64,000 nucleotides of DNA from Corynebacterium choanae (GTDB lineage: Bacteria > Actinomycetota > Actinomycetes > Mycobacteriales > Mycobacteriaceae): positions 496,001 to 560,000 of the forward strand of contig NZ_CP033896.1 in the NCBI RefSeq assembly GCF_003813965.1, in the 5' to 3' direction. A program made the position numbers and the translations under genes. The notes under the pieces are model-generated. The model was given only the letters and a program-made list of their open reading frames with translations. It made no database searches and was not told the DNA's origin. Below are positions 7,931-17,728 of the stretch, one piece after another (position 1 is the first letter of the stretch; each line of letters begins with the position of its first letter).

Positions 7931-8725
7931 TAGTGTTTGGGTTTGCTAGCGAACAGCTTTGTTGTCGACATTGAGGTAGCGACATCTATCTGGCGGAATG
8001 GTGGAATGAGAGGAGCTGTATGAAGTACCTGGCTATCGGATCTGTCGATGGCTTGCATCACTAGGGCGGTGCTCGGTGGTGTTTTTGCCGCTGCTTGCTT
8101 CCATCACGCCGGTGGGTCCTGGGCAACGAGTTTCCAGAATCTCTGGCGGATCTGGTGAAGGTGCACGTTCAGGATTGCGGCAAGTTCGTTCTCTGTGAGT
8201 GGGAGGGTTGCTTTACAAGGTCGATGAGGGGGAGTCACGGTTTTGCGGATTTGGGCTGTGCAATGCTTCGGGATGGGGCGCTGTTGTGTTCCACAACTGA
8301 CGGTGCGTCAGATTGTCGACGATCGCAGCCGATGCGAAGTTCGCATGAGGCATCGACGAAATTGAGCACGAGCAATCCTGCTACGTTCCATAGTTTTAAT
8401 AGGTGTGGGCGCGCCACTGCCTACCCCTTTAATGGTGCGTGCTCCATCGCTTTATTGCCATAGTCGACAGGTATTGTTAAAGGGCAGGTTTGCAAGCACT
8501 GTTTTGCCGTGCTTTGTAGGCGTGCCGTCGATATTCCCTCATGCCCGCCGAGGTTCGTGATCACAAGTTTGCGTGACCTCTATTGCGGTTCTCCTCATGT
8601 TGGCTCGATGAGCGGATCCAGTGTGCAATGAATCATTGCATTTACGATGAGTTCGTACACCCAAATGCGTCGGTGCGCGGGGAATTCGAGTTTGAACTGG
8701 CAGCAGTCTGCTCTCTTTAGGTGTG
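7931..8725. other. Decayed region between the CRISPR island and the core genes
   Basis: No intact gene is seen. The only protein-like trace is on the minus strand at 8104-8417. Composition and stop density suggest degraded coding sequence. Confidence 0.5.
8104..8417 (-). pseudogene. Possible gene remnant of unknown family
   Basis: Translating the minus strand with one frame change gives protein-like segments: AAIVDNLTHRQLWNTTAPH, then after a shift LTENELAAILNVHLHQIRQ and FWKLVAQDPPA before a stop at 8104. The second part looks like a helical regulatory or DNA-binding fragment but I cannot assign a family. No start codon or ribosome binding site supports a working gene. Confidence 0.25.
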
Positions 8726-9718
8726 TTAGCTGGCAGTGTTGTTGCCGTCGGCATTATCGACGAGGGGTTCCGGGGCATATGCGGCGCGCAGCTTTCGCAA
8801 CGTGTCCGCATGCTCGTGGAGCCGCTTGTCTTCTGCTGTTTGTGGAATGAATTGCCGTGCTGGGAGCGGATAGCCGTCAATATCGATACCGACAAAGGTG
8901 ACGGCAGCATGGATTGCTGTGCGAAGATTTTCACGTCCACCGGTTGGTTTGCCGCTGCGCACATGCACACTGACCTGCATTGAGCGGGTGTCGGTGCGCA
9001 TAATTCGGGAATCGACTTCGACTAAATCGCCAATGTGAATCGGGGCGTAGAAGCGGATCCCGCCGGCGTAGACGGCAACTGTGCGCTCCCCGGAGAATTC
9101 CATGGTGCAGGCGGTGGCGGATTCAATAATCCATTCCATAGCGGTCCCGCCGTGCACATTGCCACCCCAGTTCACGTCATTCGGGGACGCTAAGAAACGG
9201 GTGATGAGGCGGGGTGCATCAGAGGGGCCGTCATAGGTTTGCTTCGCCATTTCTTCTTCAATGGCATTACGTAAATCGATGCGGCGGGTAGCAACCTCGT
9301 TGAGGCGCTGCTCGGCGGGGGTTTCCGGGGTGAAGGTTGGTACTGCGACAGCCTTGTTTGTTTCTTCGTCTTTTGCCACGAAAATCACCAAACAGTCGCA
9401 GGCGCGGGTAAACACCCCTTCGCGGGGATCCGCGGAAAGCACCTCGTTGACAATATGCATTGAGGAGCGCCCGGTGAGTGCAATCCGGGAGCGAACTTCG
9501 ACAATGTGTCCCACAGGGATAGGGCGGGTGAAGTGAATATGTCCCACATAGGCGGTGACACAATATCGTCCCGACCAGGCGGTGGCGCAGGCATAGGCTG
9601 CCTTGTCGATCCACTCGAGTACCCGGCCGCCGTCGACGCCAAACGCACCGGCGGTAATCACATCGGTGGGTGCGGCCATAAACCGCAAAACAACTTCGTG
9701 GGGACGTTGTGTGGACAA
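8726..9718 (-). CDS. Acyl-CoA thioesterase, double hotdog domain (330 aa)
   Basis: Probable cytoplasmic acyl-CoA hydrolase releasing CoA and a free acid. Two hotdog (BFIT/BACH-type) domains follow one another: residues about 5-120 (with GRYCVTAYVGHIHFTRPI) and about 165-285 (with NWGGNVHGGTAMEWI and ERTVAVYAGGIRFYAPI). NxHGGxxMxW is the active-site signature of the second domain; the first has the degenerate form GAFGVDGGRVLEWI, as usual in two-domain thioesterases. The start is a TTG at 9718, with GAAAGG nine bases upstream; no better ATG exists before the first domain. The acyl substrate cannot be predicted. The gene stands alone between the CRISPR island and the purine genes. Confidence 0.85.
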   Translation of the reverse strand: MSTQRPHEVVLRFMAAPTDVITAGAFGVDGGRVLEWIDKAAYACATAWSGRYCVTAYVGHIHFTRPIPVGHIVEVRSRIALTGRSSMHIVNEVLSADPREGVFTRACDCLVIFVAKDEETNKAVAVPTFTPETPAEQRLNEVATRRIDLRNAIEEEMAKQTYDGPSDAPRLITRFLASPNDVNWGGNVHGGTAMEWIIESATACTMEFSGERTVAVYAGGIRFYAPIHIGDLVEVDSRIMRTDTRSMQVSVHVRSGKPTGGRENLRTAIHAAVTFVGIDIDGYPLPARQFIPQTAEDKRLHEHADTLRKLRAAYAPEPLVDNADGNNTAS

Positions 9719-10291
9719 GACAGAAAACCTTTCACACCTTGGGTTAGCAGCAGCTTGCCACAGGCAAAACCGCGGATGGCATGCGGATGGGCAACACTGT
9801 TGCGCACCATTCCCGCATGGTCTGTGAGCGTTGACACAGTGTACCGGACGGGGATCGGCATCCCTGATAGACGGTTCCGGTTGGCAGATATCGATGGTTA
9901 AGCGATGGGGACGCGTGGACGGTGGGGATCGCTGGCCGGTGATCTCAGGTGGCGAGTGCTGGTGTTTGGCTCGTAGTCGTGATCACCAGTGGTTCAACGA
10001 GGCGAGTGATATTGATCGGTTGGTGAACATGAGTGGCTAGTTGCCGGTTGGCATGATTGGTTGGTCGCCGGTGGACATGGTGGCACAGTGGCCGGTGGCG
10101 ACGCTTTGGCGGGCTGCTGGAACTGGGGGAAGGTGTTGTTGCGGGTGGAAATGCTGTGGCGCACATCCCGCAAAATGGTGTGGGTGATCAAGGTGTGGAT
10201 GGTCAATAGGATGGCTGTTTTTTCGGTTTGGTGTGCGTTGCGCAGTGGTGAAACCGGGATACTGGTGGACACTGTGGCAAAGTTACAACGT
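9719..10291. other. Intergenic, G+T-rich
   Basis: About 570 bases without a supported gene. An open frame continues upstream of the next gene from 10061 but its composition is not protein-like. Degenerate GGTTGG/CCGGTGG-type short repeats occur at about 10010-10100. Confidence 0.4.
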
Positions 10292-10708
10292 ATGACTGGA
10301 AAACGCATCGACCCGCAGCAGCTCCGGGAAGCAGTGATGGCGATCCTGCCGTGGATTGCTGATCCTGCCACCCAACCGGAACCGACCCGGCCGCAACTCG
10401 CGGCGGCGTGCCGCATGTTGGCGCGCACGGCCGCCCAAGACGCCCCGGGGAAAACCGTCGAGTTGCGGGTGCCGCCATTTGTGGCTGTGCAACTTATAGA
10501 CGGACCTGCCCATACCCGGGGAACACCGCCGAATGTGGTGCAGCTCGATCCGCTCACGTTTTGTCGACTGGCCTGCGGCTGGATCACGATGGCTGACATT
10601 GTTGCTACCAGCAGCCCGCTGATTGAAATTTCCGGGACAAGAGCACAGCTGGTCGACGAAGTCATGCCGGTGGTCGATGGGCAAAAGCTGATGTCGGCTG
10701 CCGTGTAA
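10292..10708 (+). CDS. Sterol-carrier-like family protein (138 aa)
   Basis: Small soluble protein of the actinobacterial family annotated as sterol carrier family protein, similar to the C-terminal domain of mycothiol-dependent maleylpyruvate isomerases. Typical features are the N-terminal helix RIDPQQLREAV, LAAACRMLARTAAQDAPGKT, and GTPPNVVQLDPLTFCRLACG in the ligand-binding fold. The ATG at 10292 fits the family start; the longer in-frame extension from 10061 has low-complexity, non-conserved composition. The family is commonly found just upstream of purF in corynebacteria, as here. Ligand and role are unknown. Confidence 0.75.
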   Translation: MTGKRIDPQQLREAVMAILPWIADPATQPEPTRPQLAAACRMLARTAAQDAPGKTVELRVPPFVAVQLIDGPAHTRGTPPNVVQLDPLTFCRLACGWITMADIVATSSPLIEISGTRAQLVDEVMPVVDGQKLMSAAV

Positions 10709-10840
10709 TGCAACTGCGGATAGAGGATGGCTGTGGTGAACTTGGGGTGGGGCTTTCGCTTGTCGGCGGGGGGACTTTCCGGGTGAGCTGTTCCCGGTTT
10801 GGTGTCGAACTTTGCACGCTAACGGCTACAGTAGGAAATT

Positions 10841-12391
10841 GTGGCTTCGCAACAACCAAGACAGGCAAGTGCATGTTCAACCCGTCAAGGGGGGTATAGC
10901 GGGGGGTTAGCCTCCCCGTTGGATGATCAAGGCGAGACCGCACCCCGTGAAGAATGTGGGGTGTTTGGGGTGTGGGCGCCGGGGGAAGACGTTGCCAAAC
11001 TCACCTACTATGGGCTCTACGCTTTGCAGCATCGCGGCCAAGAAGCAGCAGGTATTGCTGTTGGTGATGGGGATCAGATTGTGGTGTTTAAAGATTTGGG
11101 ACTCGTGAGCCAAATCTTTGACGAACAGTCGCTGGGGGCTTTGAAAGGTGACTTAGCGATCGGGCATACCCGCTATTCCACCGCCGGTGGGGCGTGCTGG
11201 AATAACGCCCAACCAATGTTTCGGATGGCGAAAAACGGCACCGATGTGGCGCTAGGTCACAACGGCAACCTGGTGAACTATCTGCAGCTGCTCGATATTG
11301 CCCACGACAAGGAACTAGTCGACAAAGAGCAGGCACCATCGGACTCTGATGTGTTGTGTGCACTGCTCGCCGACGGCATTGATGATAAGACTTCGCTGGA
11401 GCAGTCAGCACTTGCCCTGCTTCCGCAGGTGGAAGGGGCATTCTGCCTTACATTTACTGACGGCAACACTTTGTATGCGGCGCGTGACCGCAATGGGGTT
11501 CGCCCACTTTCCCTTGGCCGACTGGAACGTGGCTGGGTGGTAGCCAGTGAAACTGCTGCCCTCGATATTGTTGGTGCCTCCTTTGTGCGGGAGATCGCCC
11601 CCGGGGAATTGGTGGCAATTGATGCAACCGGGGTGCATTCCACCCGGTTTGCTGACACCACCCACAAAGGCTGCGTCTTTGAATATGTGTATTTGGCTCG
11701 ACCTGACTCGGTGATCCGGGGTCGGGCGGTTAACGCCACCCGCGTTGAAATCGGGCAACGGCTAGCGAAACAATATCCAGCAGATGCTGACCTTGTTATT
11801 CCGGTACCAGATTCGGGTACCCCGGCGGCGGTCGGCTACGCCCAAGGTTCCGGGATTCCCTTCGGGCAAGGACTGGTGAAAAACGCCTATGTGGGGCGGA
11901 CATTTATCCAGCCTTCACAGACCATCCGGCAGTTAGGTATTCGCCTCAAACTCAACCCGCTGCGGGAAGTCATCAACGGCAAACGACTTGTGGTGGTCGA
12001 CGATTCCCTGGTGCGTGGTAACACGCAGCGGGCCTTGATTCGGATGCTGCGGGAAGCCGGCGCCCGGGAAGTGCATGTGCGGATCGCATCCCCGCCGGTG
12101 AAATGGCCATGCTTCTATGGCATCGACTTTGCCACCCCCGGTGAGCTTGTGGCGAATGCCGTCGACACTGCGGATGAGGCAGCCATGGTCGAATCGGTGC
12201 GCACTGCAATCGGGGCGGATTCGCTGGGGTATGTATCCATCGAAAACATGGTGGAATCTACCCGGCAAACCCGCAGTGAATTGTGTTGTGCCTGCTTTGA
12301 TGGGGACTATCCGCTGGGGTTGCCAGAAGGCAACCCGAATGCGGCACTCGTGCGTAAACTGCAAACCCCGGCCGCATCGGCGGAGCAGTAA
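10841..12391 (+). CDS. purF: Amidophosphoribosyltransferase PurF (516 aa)
   Basis: Catalyses the first committed step of purine synthesis: PRPP plus glutamine gives phosphoribosylamine, glutamate and pyrophosphate. The Ntn glutaminase domain starts at C39 (EECGVFGVWAP), after a propeptide that must be removed to expose the Cys. YALQHRGQEAAGIA and GHTRYSTAGG follow. The phosphoribosyltransferase domain has the PRPP loop VVVDDSLVRGNT. Cysteines in HKGCVFEY, KWPCFYG and SELCCACF match the iron-sulfur cluster ligands of the B. subtilis type. The start is GTG at 10841 with AGGA about eight bases before. purM follows after 139 bases on the same strand, so the two probably share a transcript. Confidence 0.97.
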   Translation: MASQQPRQASACSTRQGGYSGGLASPLDDQGETAPREECGVFGVWAPGEDVAKLTYYGLYALQHRGQEAAGIAVGDGDQIVVFKDLGLVSQIFDEQSLGALKGDLAIGHTRYSTAGGACWNNAQPMFRMAKNGTDVALGHNGNLVNYLQLLDIAHDKELVDKEQAPSDSDVLCALLADGIDDKTSLEQSALALLPQVEGAFCLTFTDGNTLYAARDRNGVRPLSLGRLERGWVVASETAALDIVGASFVREIAPGELVAIDATGVHSTRFADTTHKGCVFEYVYLARPDSVIRGRAVNATRVEIGQRLAKQYPADADLVIPVPDSGTPAAVGYAQGSGIPFGQGLVKNAYVGRTFIQPSQTIRQLGIRLKLNPLREVINGKRLVVVDDSLVRGNTQRALIRMLREAGAREVHVRIASPPVKWPCFYGIDFATPGELVANAVDTADEAAMVESVRTAIGADSLGYVSIENMVESTRQTRSELCCACFDGDYPLGLPEGNPNAALVRKLQTPAASAEQ

Positions 12392-12530
12392 ACACAGCAG
12401 GAGGCAGCAGTGTGGAATCATGCACTGCTGCGGATAGGTGCGCGAACAGTTGCACCCCACAACCACCCTACTTGCCGCCCTGATTGATATTTGATTGAAC
12501 AACACGAACAAAGAATGTGAACAAACCCTG

Positions 12531-13643
12531 ATGACGAATCAACCACACAATCCGGCTTCCACAACACCTGCTGCAGCCCCGCAGCCTGCCCCGGAGGGGG
12601 TCTCCTATGCGGCAGCCGGTGTCGACATTGTTGCCGGTGATCAGGCCGTGGAACTCATCGGCCCACTGGCGAAACGAGCCACCCGCGAAGAAGTCACTGG
12701 TGGTATTGGGGGATTCGCCGGATTATTCAAACTGAAACAATATGAAGAACCACTGCTTGCCGCCGGCAGTGACGGGGTGGGCACGAAACTCGTTATCGCC
12801 CAAGCAATGGATAAGCACGACACCATCGGTATCGACCTGGTTGCAATGTGCGTTGACGATCTCGTGGTGTGCGGGGCGGAACCCCTGTTCCTGCAAGACT
12901 ATATTGCTATCGGGAAGGTGATCCCGGAGAAAGTCGCCACAATTGTCAGCGGTATTGCCGAAGGCTGTGTGCAGGCTGGCTGTGCCCTGCTGGGTGGTGA
13001 AACTGCGGAACATCCCGGGGTGATGGAGCCCGACCACTATGACGTGTCCGCCACTGCGGTCGGTGTGGTGGAAGCCGCACAGCTACTCGGACCAGATAAG
13101 GTTCGCACCGGGGATGTGGTGATTGGTATGGCCGCCTCCGGGTTGCACTCGAACGGCTATTCGCTAGCCCGCCACGTCCTCCTTGAGATCGCCGGCCTTG
13201 ATCTGCACTCCCATGTTGAGGAACTCGGCCGCACGCTTGGCGAAGAGCTCTTGGAGCCGACAAAGATTTATGCGAAAGACTGTCTTGCCCTGGCCAGTGA
13301 ATGTGATGTGCACACCTTCTGTCACGTCACCGGTGGGGGATTGGCTGGCAACCTGGCGCGGGTCATTCCTGACGGCTACACCGCTACGTTGCACCGGGCG
13401 GCGATCACCCCAAATCAGATTTTCCGGGTCATCGAAGACTTAGGGAAAGTATCCCGGGAAGAGATGGAAAAAACCTTCAACATGGGGGTTGGTATGGTGG
13501 CGGTAGTTGCCGCTGAGGATGCGGATCGGGCAATGGCAATGCTGACCGCCCGCCATGTGGACAGCTTCATTCTTGGTGAAGTGCACACCGCCGCAGCGGA
13601 TGAGCCACGAGTCGTGCTCACCGGGGATTACGCCGACGAGTAA
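12531..13643 (+). CDS. purM: Phosphoribosylformylglycinamidine cyclo-ligase PurM (370 aa)
   Basis: Fifth step of purine synthesis: closes FGAM to AIR using ATP. The PurM/AIRS-type folds are complete: SYAAAGVDIVAGDQAVELI at the N-terminus, GSDGVGTKLVIAQ (ATP and substrate loop), DLVAMCVDDLVVCGAEPLF, GGETAEHPG, HVTGGGLAGNLARV and NMGVGMV near the C-terminus. About 30 residues of Pro/Ala-rich leader precede the domain. The ATG at 12531 is preferred; a TTG at 12495 in the same frame has no ribosome binding site. It is the second gene of a purF-purM pair. Confidence 0.96.
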   Translation: MTNQPHNPASTTPAAAPQPAPEGVSYAAAGVDIVAGDQAVELIGPLAKRATREEVTGGIGGFAGLFKLKQYEEPLLAAGSDGVGTKLVIAQAMDKHDTIGIDLVAMCVDDLVVCGAEPLFLQDYIAIGKVIPEKVATIVSGIAEGCVQAGCALLGGETAEHPGVMEPDHYDVSATAVGVVEAAQLLGPDKVRTGDVVIGMAASGLHSNGYSLARHVLLEIAGLDLHSHVEELGRTLGEELLEPTKIYAKDCLALASECDVHTFCHVTGGGLAGNLARVIPDGYTATLHRAAITPNQIFRVIEDLGKVSREEMEKTFNMGVGMVAVVAAEDADRAMAMLTARHVDSFILGEVHTAAADEPRVVLTGDYADE

Positions 13644-14332
13644 CAGCATCTGGCTTTTGGCGGTGATCGCAGGTCGCTGATCCGGTAGTGCAGTGGCGTG
13701 TGGGACTTATGGTGCACACAGTCAACGCAACTACCGGGAAGTCGCGCTACAGGGAATTGCTGGCGGTAGCATCCACGGTCACTGCAGGCGCGGCAGGAAT
13801 CCTCCACTACAGTAAACGCAATGCTGCTGCCCCTTCGTTGACGGTAAATGAGCAGCGTACGACGTTGATGTAGGGTGCCGTTCCCACAGCCCGACTAGGT
13901 GTTGCCCGCTGGGTTGCATGGCGACTGCTTGCACCCGGTACCAGTGGTGACTCATTCCGCGGTGGAATAGGGGCTTTGCTCCTGTGCGACACCTATCGGC
14001 ATCGGCGCGGGCAAACTGAACACCCCAGTTTCGCGTTGCAGAAGCAACACCAGGCTAAGGAACAATCATTATCACCCACGCACGGCGGCACCGAAGGTGC
14101 TGCCAGCGGCCTTTGAACATGGAATAGCTGTGGCAATGTAGGCAGCGGAAAAACCACCGTGGCCGGCTATGGAAAAGCCGAGCGACGGTGGTTGCACAAA
14201 TAGATTGCACGCTTTGCAGTTATTGCTGCACGTGTCAGCATCGCGCTGGTACTCCGCTGGTAACGGGATCAGTTCAATGCAACTTCGCCCGCCACCGCAC
14301 ACGGTGACGTGGATATTCGCCTGGCACACCAG
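13644..14332. other. Intergenic between purM and the DUF3073 gene
   Basis: About 690 bases with no supported gene. It contains the terminator at 14147-14193. Confidence 0.5.
14147..14193 (-). terminator. Terminator of the DUF3073 gene
   Basis: A 9-bp stem AACCACCGT (14152-14160) with ACGGTGGTT (14185-14193) encloses an inner GGCT/AGCC pair. Read on the minus strand it is followed by TTTTT, as expected for the gene ending at 14333. Confidence 0.7.
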
Positions 14333-14530
14333 CTAGCGCTGCGGCGCCTCATCCGCCCAATCCGACCACTTGTCATAGTCGTCGTCATAGTCGTCAGCAC
14401 CATAGTTCTCGTGATCACTCGAGTTGCCCTTGAGTTCACGTTGCAACTGATCCAGGTCCATGTCCGGGATGTTGTACTTCAACTGACGAGCAACTTTGGC
14501 TTGTTTTGCTTTAGCACGGCCGCGACCCAT
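14333..14530 (-). CDS. DUF3073 family protein (65 aa)
   Basis: Small actinobacterial protein of unknown function. It begins MGRGRAKAKQAKVARQLKY, the highly conserved basic start of the DUF3073 family, and ends in an acidic, Asp/Tyr-rich tail (ENYGADDYDDDYDKW). The ATG at 14530 has a strong AAGGGGG site just upstream. A basic head with an acidic tail suggests nucleic-acid or ribosome contact, but that is speculation. It is usually found near purM in actinobacteria, as here. Confidence 0.88.
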   Translation of the reverse strand: MGRGRAKAKQAKVARQLKYNIPDMDLDQLQRELKGNSSDHENYGADDYDDDYDKWSDWADEAPQR

Positions 14531-14961
14531 GGTCTGACCCCCTTGGGTTTTCGTCGGGCGTAAGAGTACGCCCGGAATGTCTCTCAATGTGTATTCCTGT
14601 TAGACAACAATAGCGGTTTCTGTGTGAAAATACCGCAAATAGTCATTGAGCTGCAGAAAACAACACATTCCCGACGCGGTGATCGGACGCAGCCCGGTTG
14701 TTGATGCCCCTTTTTTTGCATCAAAGGCACATGGATGATTTTCGCTACGCTTCCCCGAGACTTGGGTCGGTGGTCCTTCGCGGCAGGCGAGCAAACAATT
14801 CTTGGTGGCGCTGTGGCCGACAAACTGGGTTCCTCCCGCAAGGCGGGGTGTCGGACCAGGGGGCAGGGTGGGGCACACCTAACGGTGTCAAGGAACCTGG
14901 GTTTTGTTGTCGCCTGCTTGGGGGGTGGGGCAGCAATCTGCCAAGCATTGTGTTCTGCTGG
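14531..14961. other. Intergenic between two minus-strand genes
   Basis: About 430 bases with no supported gene. A short TTGATGC/GCATCAA inverted repeat with a T-rich loop lies at about 14700-14725. Confidence 0.4.
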
Positions 14962-16176
14962 CTAGTCGTCGGTGGGATCAAGTCCGCGCAGTTTCGCCAA
15001 CGCCACCCGTCCAGCTTTCGGACCGGAATCCGGGGGTAGTGAATCCGGGTCGATAGCAATCGATTGACCGGCGGCGGTCAGGGTGCCGGTTTTGCCGACG
15101 GCAGACCGTTTCACCAAAGCAAGGGCAATCGGACCATATTCGTGGTGCTCAATGACACTGCCGATGGTGCCAACAGTGCGGCGACCATTGCTGATCGCAG
15201 TACCTGGTGCTGGTAGCTGTGGTGCGGAACCATCTAAATGGGCGACCACCAGCAGTTTTGGGGGTTGGCCAAGGTTTTCAACGCGGGCAACAGTTTCCTG
15301 CCCCGGATAGCAGCCTTTGTCCAAATGCACCGCGGCAGGGGTTGCCCCCCGGCCGAGCAGATGATGACTTTCATGCGGGATCGAATTGGCGGCCAAATCT
15401 GGTTCCCGGCGGGCAATACCGGCCGCGATCCGCAGCGCTTCATAGGCCATCATGCCGGCCAGGGATATGCCATCGCCGGTGAGAGTAGTAATCAATGCGG
15501 GAAGGTGTTGCGGATCGACCAGTAAGTCAGTGCGACACAGCCCCGCCCAGGTGATGTGGGCGGCAACCGTGACCAGTGGTTGCAGGGCAGGATTGGCAGC
15601 AAGCTGCCCATGGTGTGAAGCAGTGCCACCCAGGATCACCACCCGGTTCAGGACGGTGGGGGTGACGGTGACATCTGACCAAAACTTCATTCGGGTGACA
15701 TGGTCGCTAAAAGCGGTGACATCCGCGGCCGCGCCAACACCATAGATTGCAGTATCGTCGCCGGTAAATACGGTGAGCTGCTGGTTGATATGCCCCTGGG
15801 CGGAAAGCGTTAACAGCCCGGCGCCATTAATACTGGTCGTATCGCCGAGAAAATGCTGTGTCGTTAGCCGATGCAAGAGATCAGGGGCATCTGCGCCGCT
15901 GATGCGCACAGCATGCTGTTCATCGGTGACGATCACACGCGGCCTGGTACCGGCCGCAATCGCTGCTTGTTCCCCGAAAGGATCCCCATAATGCCACGGT
16001 ACTGTGGCATCCCCCTGATAGCTTGGCCGGAGCGTGGCCGGCACATCGGCAGCAAAATCAACGATCAACCCGCCATAGTCGCGGGTGAGGAATCCAGTTG
16101 CCGCACTGTCGGCTGATTCCACCATCGCTGGGGTGTGCCCATCATTGGGGGGAGTAAGCGTCGCCTCATTGGTCAC
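14962..16176 (-). CDS. ygfZ: YgfZ/GcvT-domain folate-binding protein (404 aa)
   Basis: Tetrahydrofolate-dependent protein that supports iron-sulfur cluster enzymes in bacteria with this family. The diagnostic motif KGCYPGQE lies about residue 290 in HLDKGCYPGQETVARVENLG, and the GcvT-like fold is seen in AVRISGADAPDLLHRLTTQ. Start is GTG at 16176 (MTNEATL); the ribosome binding site is weak. The gene is divergent from pabC, and the starts are only 40 bases apart, so the two share a promoter region. A YgfZ-like gene beside an aminodeoxychorismate lyase (folate precursor) is a common actinobacterial arrangement and fits a folate link. Confidence 0.9.
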   Translation of the reverse strand: MTNEATLTPPNDGHTPAMVESADSAATGFLTRDYGGLIVDFAADVPATLRPSYQGDATVPWHYGDPFGEQAAIAAGTRPRVIVTDEQHAVRISGADAPDLLHRLTTQHFLGDTTSINGAGLLTLSAQGHINQQLTVFTGDDTAIYGVGAAADVTAFSDHVTRMKFWSDVTVTPTVLNRVVILGGTASHHGQLAANPALQPLVTVAAHITWAGLCRTDLLVDPQHLPALITTLTGDGISLAGMMAYEALRIAAGIARREPDLAANSIPHESHHLLGRGATPAAVHLDKGCYPGQETVARVENLGQPPKLLVVAHLDGSAPQLPAPGTAISNGRRTVGTIGSVIEHHEYGPIALALVKRSAVGKTGTLTAAGQSIAIDPDSLPPDSGPKAGRVALAKLRGLDPTDD

Positions 16177-16216
16177 AAAAGAAGATCGTAGTTGTTATCC
16201 GAGCCATAATCTAGGT

Positions 16217-17353
16217 ATGCCCTTTTCGACGCCCAAACCAGTCATTGTGATTGTTGATCCGCTCGGCGGATCGGCGCGCGCCCACAATCCGACCATGCCC
16301 CACATTTTCTTTGATGATGCGGCAGTCACCAGGGGGGATGCGGTGTTTGAAACATTACTGGTCAGTGCCGGTAAACCGGTGGGATTGTCGGCACATTTGC
16401 AGCGCTTTAGTAACTCTTGTGTCGCCCTGGGGCTGCCGAATCCACAGCAGGAACAATGGATCACCGCCACAGAGATTGCGGTTGCACAGTTTAATCAGCA
16501 GGCCACCACCGATGCCCGGTGCACGTGGACACTCTCCCGGGGACGAGCCGCAACCGGGCAGCCCACCGGCTGGGTGACGGTGACCGCTATTCCAGCGGCA
16601 CAACTTACCGCCCGGGAACAAGGGGTGAAGGTGCTCACCGCTTGCCGGGGATACACCATTGATCGTGGCGACGATGCAGCCCCCTGGCAGCTTGCGGCAG
16701 TAAAATCGGTGAACTATCAGGCGGCGATGGCGGCAGTACGGTGGGCACAAGATAACGGTGCCGACGATGTGATTTTCACGAGCAGCGACGGACTCTTGCA
16801 GGAAGCAACTACAGCTGCGCTGCTCGTCGTGCAAGGGAAAACATTGCTGACCCCGAAACCAGACCGGCATATTTTGCCGAGTACGACAATCGGTGCGTTA
16901 TTCGACTATGCCCCCAGCCAGGGCTATACGGTGCAGTATAAGAAAATCAAGAAAAAAGATGTGCTGAAAGCCGATTCGGTGTGGCTGGTTTCTGCGGTGC
17001 GGATGGCTGCCCGGGTGCGCAGCATTGACGGGGAGAAACTCGCCAAACCCGATAACCCTGGTGCAATCCCGGCTCTGGTGGCACAAGCCTTAGCCGCCGC
17101 AGCAGTGGTCGTCGATGAACGCGCGGCACATCGCCTTGATAGTCCCGTTCAGCGGCCAGCCGGCAAGGCATTCGATGCACATGCAGATATTGACGCAGCT
17201 GTTGGTGCAGCAGGCCTACTCGGTGAACATGGCAACGCTAACGGTGATGGTGCAGCACAGAGCACCGGCACTGCTAAAACCGGGGGGAAGTCACAAGATA
17301 GTGCTGGGCGGGAAGAAAAATCCAAAGACAAAAAGCATCGCAAGCGGAAATAG
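16217..17353 (+). CDS. pabC: Aminodeoxychorismate lyase / class IV aminotransferase (378 aa)
   Basis: PLP enzyme that probably converts 4-amino-4-deoxychorismate to p-aminobenzoate and pyruvate for folate synthesis. The class IV fold is clear: DDAAVTRGDAVFETLLV, the PLP lysine K163 in LAAVKSVNYQAAM, and DDVIFTSSDGLLQEATTAA. About 80 C-terminal residues form a Gly/Lys-rich tail ending KDKKHRKRK that is not part of the enzyme fold. The ATG at 16217 fits the usual N-terminus. A branched-chain aminotransferase role is less likely given the folate-related neighbour but cannot be excluded. Confidence 0.85.
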   Translation: MPFSTPKPVIVIVDPLGGSARAHNPTMPHIFFDDAAVTRGDAVFETLLVSAGKPVGLSAHLQRFSNSCVALGLPNPQQEQWITATEIAVAQFNQQATTDARCTWTLSRGRAATGQPTGWVTVTAIPAAQLTAREQGVKVLTACRGYTIDRGDDAAPWQLAAVKSVNYQAAMAAVRWAQDNGADDVIFTSSDGLLQEATTAALLVVQGKTLLTPKPDRHILPSTTIGALFDYAPSQGYTVQYKKIKKKDVLKADSVWLVSAVRMAARVRSIDGEKLAKPDNPGAIPALVAQALAAAAVVVDERAAHRLDSPVQRPAGKAFDAHADIDAAVGAAGLLGEHGNANGDGAAQSTGTAKTGGKSQDSAGREEKSKDKKHRKRK

Positions 17354-17728
17354 CGCTGGTCGCCTTTGCGGCGGTGGATGCCAGCGCAGCAGTGTGCTGC
17401 GTGTTCCCCGCACACGCTGTGCTCGGCTAATCTGCTGTGCACCCAAACAGGACGTGCATCCAACGGAATGCACAGCGGTGCGCAAGACACAACAAGCCTT
17501 GCCCCGAAAAAAGCGGTGACAGACCACCGCGGCAGAATCGGGCAAGGCTTGCTGGCGGCACACGGTTTGCAACCAGTGCCGCGTGTGCGTTGTCTTTTTT
17601 TGCAGCAGCTGCGGCTATTGCTTGCTGGCGTTAGTTACAGCTGCAACGTGGTGTTCTTCCTTACAGATGCAGCGCCTGCAGCTGCTTGTTTGTTCCTGCT
17701 GTGAAATGTTGTGTTGCGGGGGCAGGCA
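17354..17728. other. Intergenic between convergent pabC and the FABP-like gene
   Basis: About 375 bases without a gene. It holds a nested stem-loop described separately. Confidence 0.5.
17493..17551 (-). terminator. Nested hairpin with minus-strand terminator
   Basis: Outer stem CAAGCCTTGCCCCGA (17493-17507) with TCGGGCAAGGCTTG (17538-17551), one bulge. The inner stem GCGGTG/CACCGC, read on the minus strand, is followed by TTTTTT. This suits termination of the gene ending at 17729; the outer stem has no U-tract. Confidence 0.55.

Noticed and set aside
10061..10291. N-terminal extension of the sterol-carrier-like protein
   Set aside because: Trp/Met/Gly-rich translation without conservation; the family begins at the ATG at 10292.
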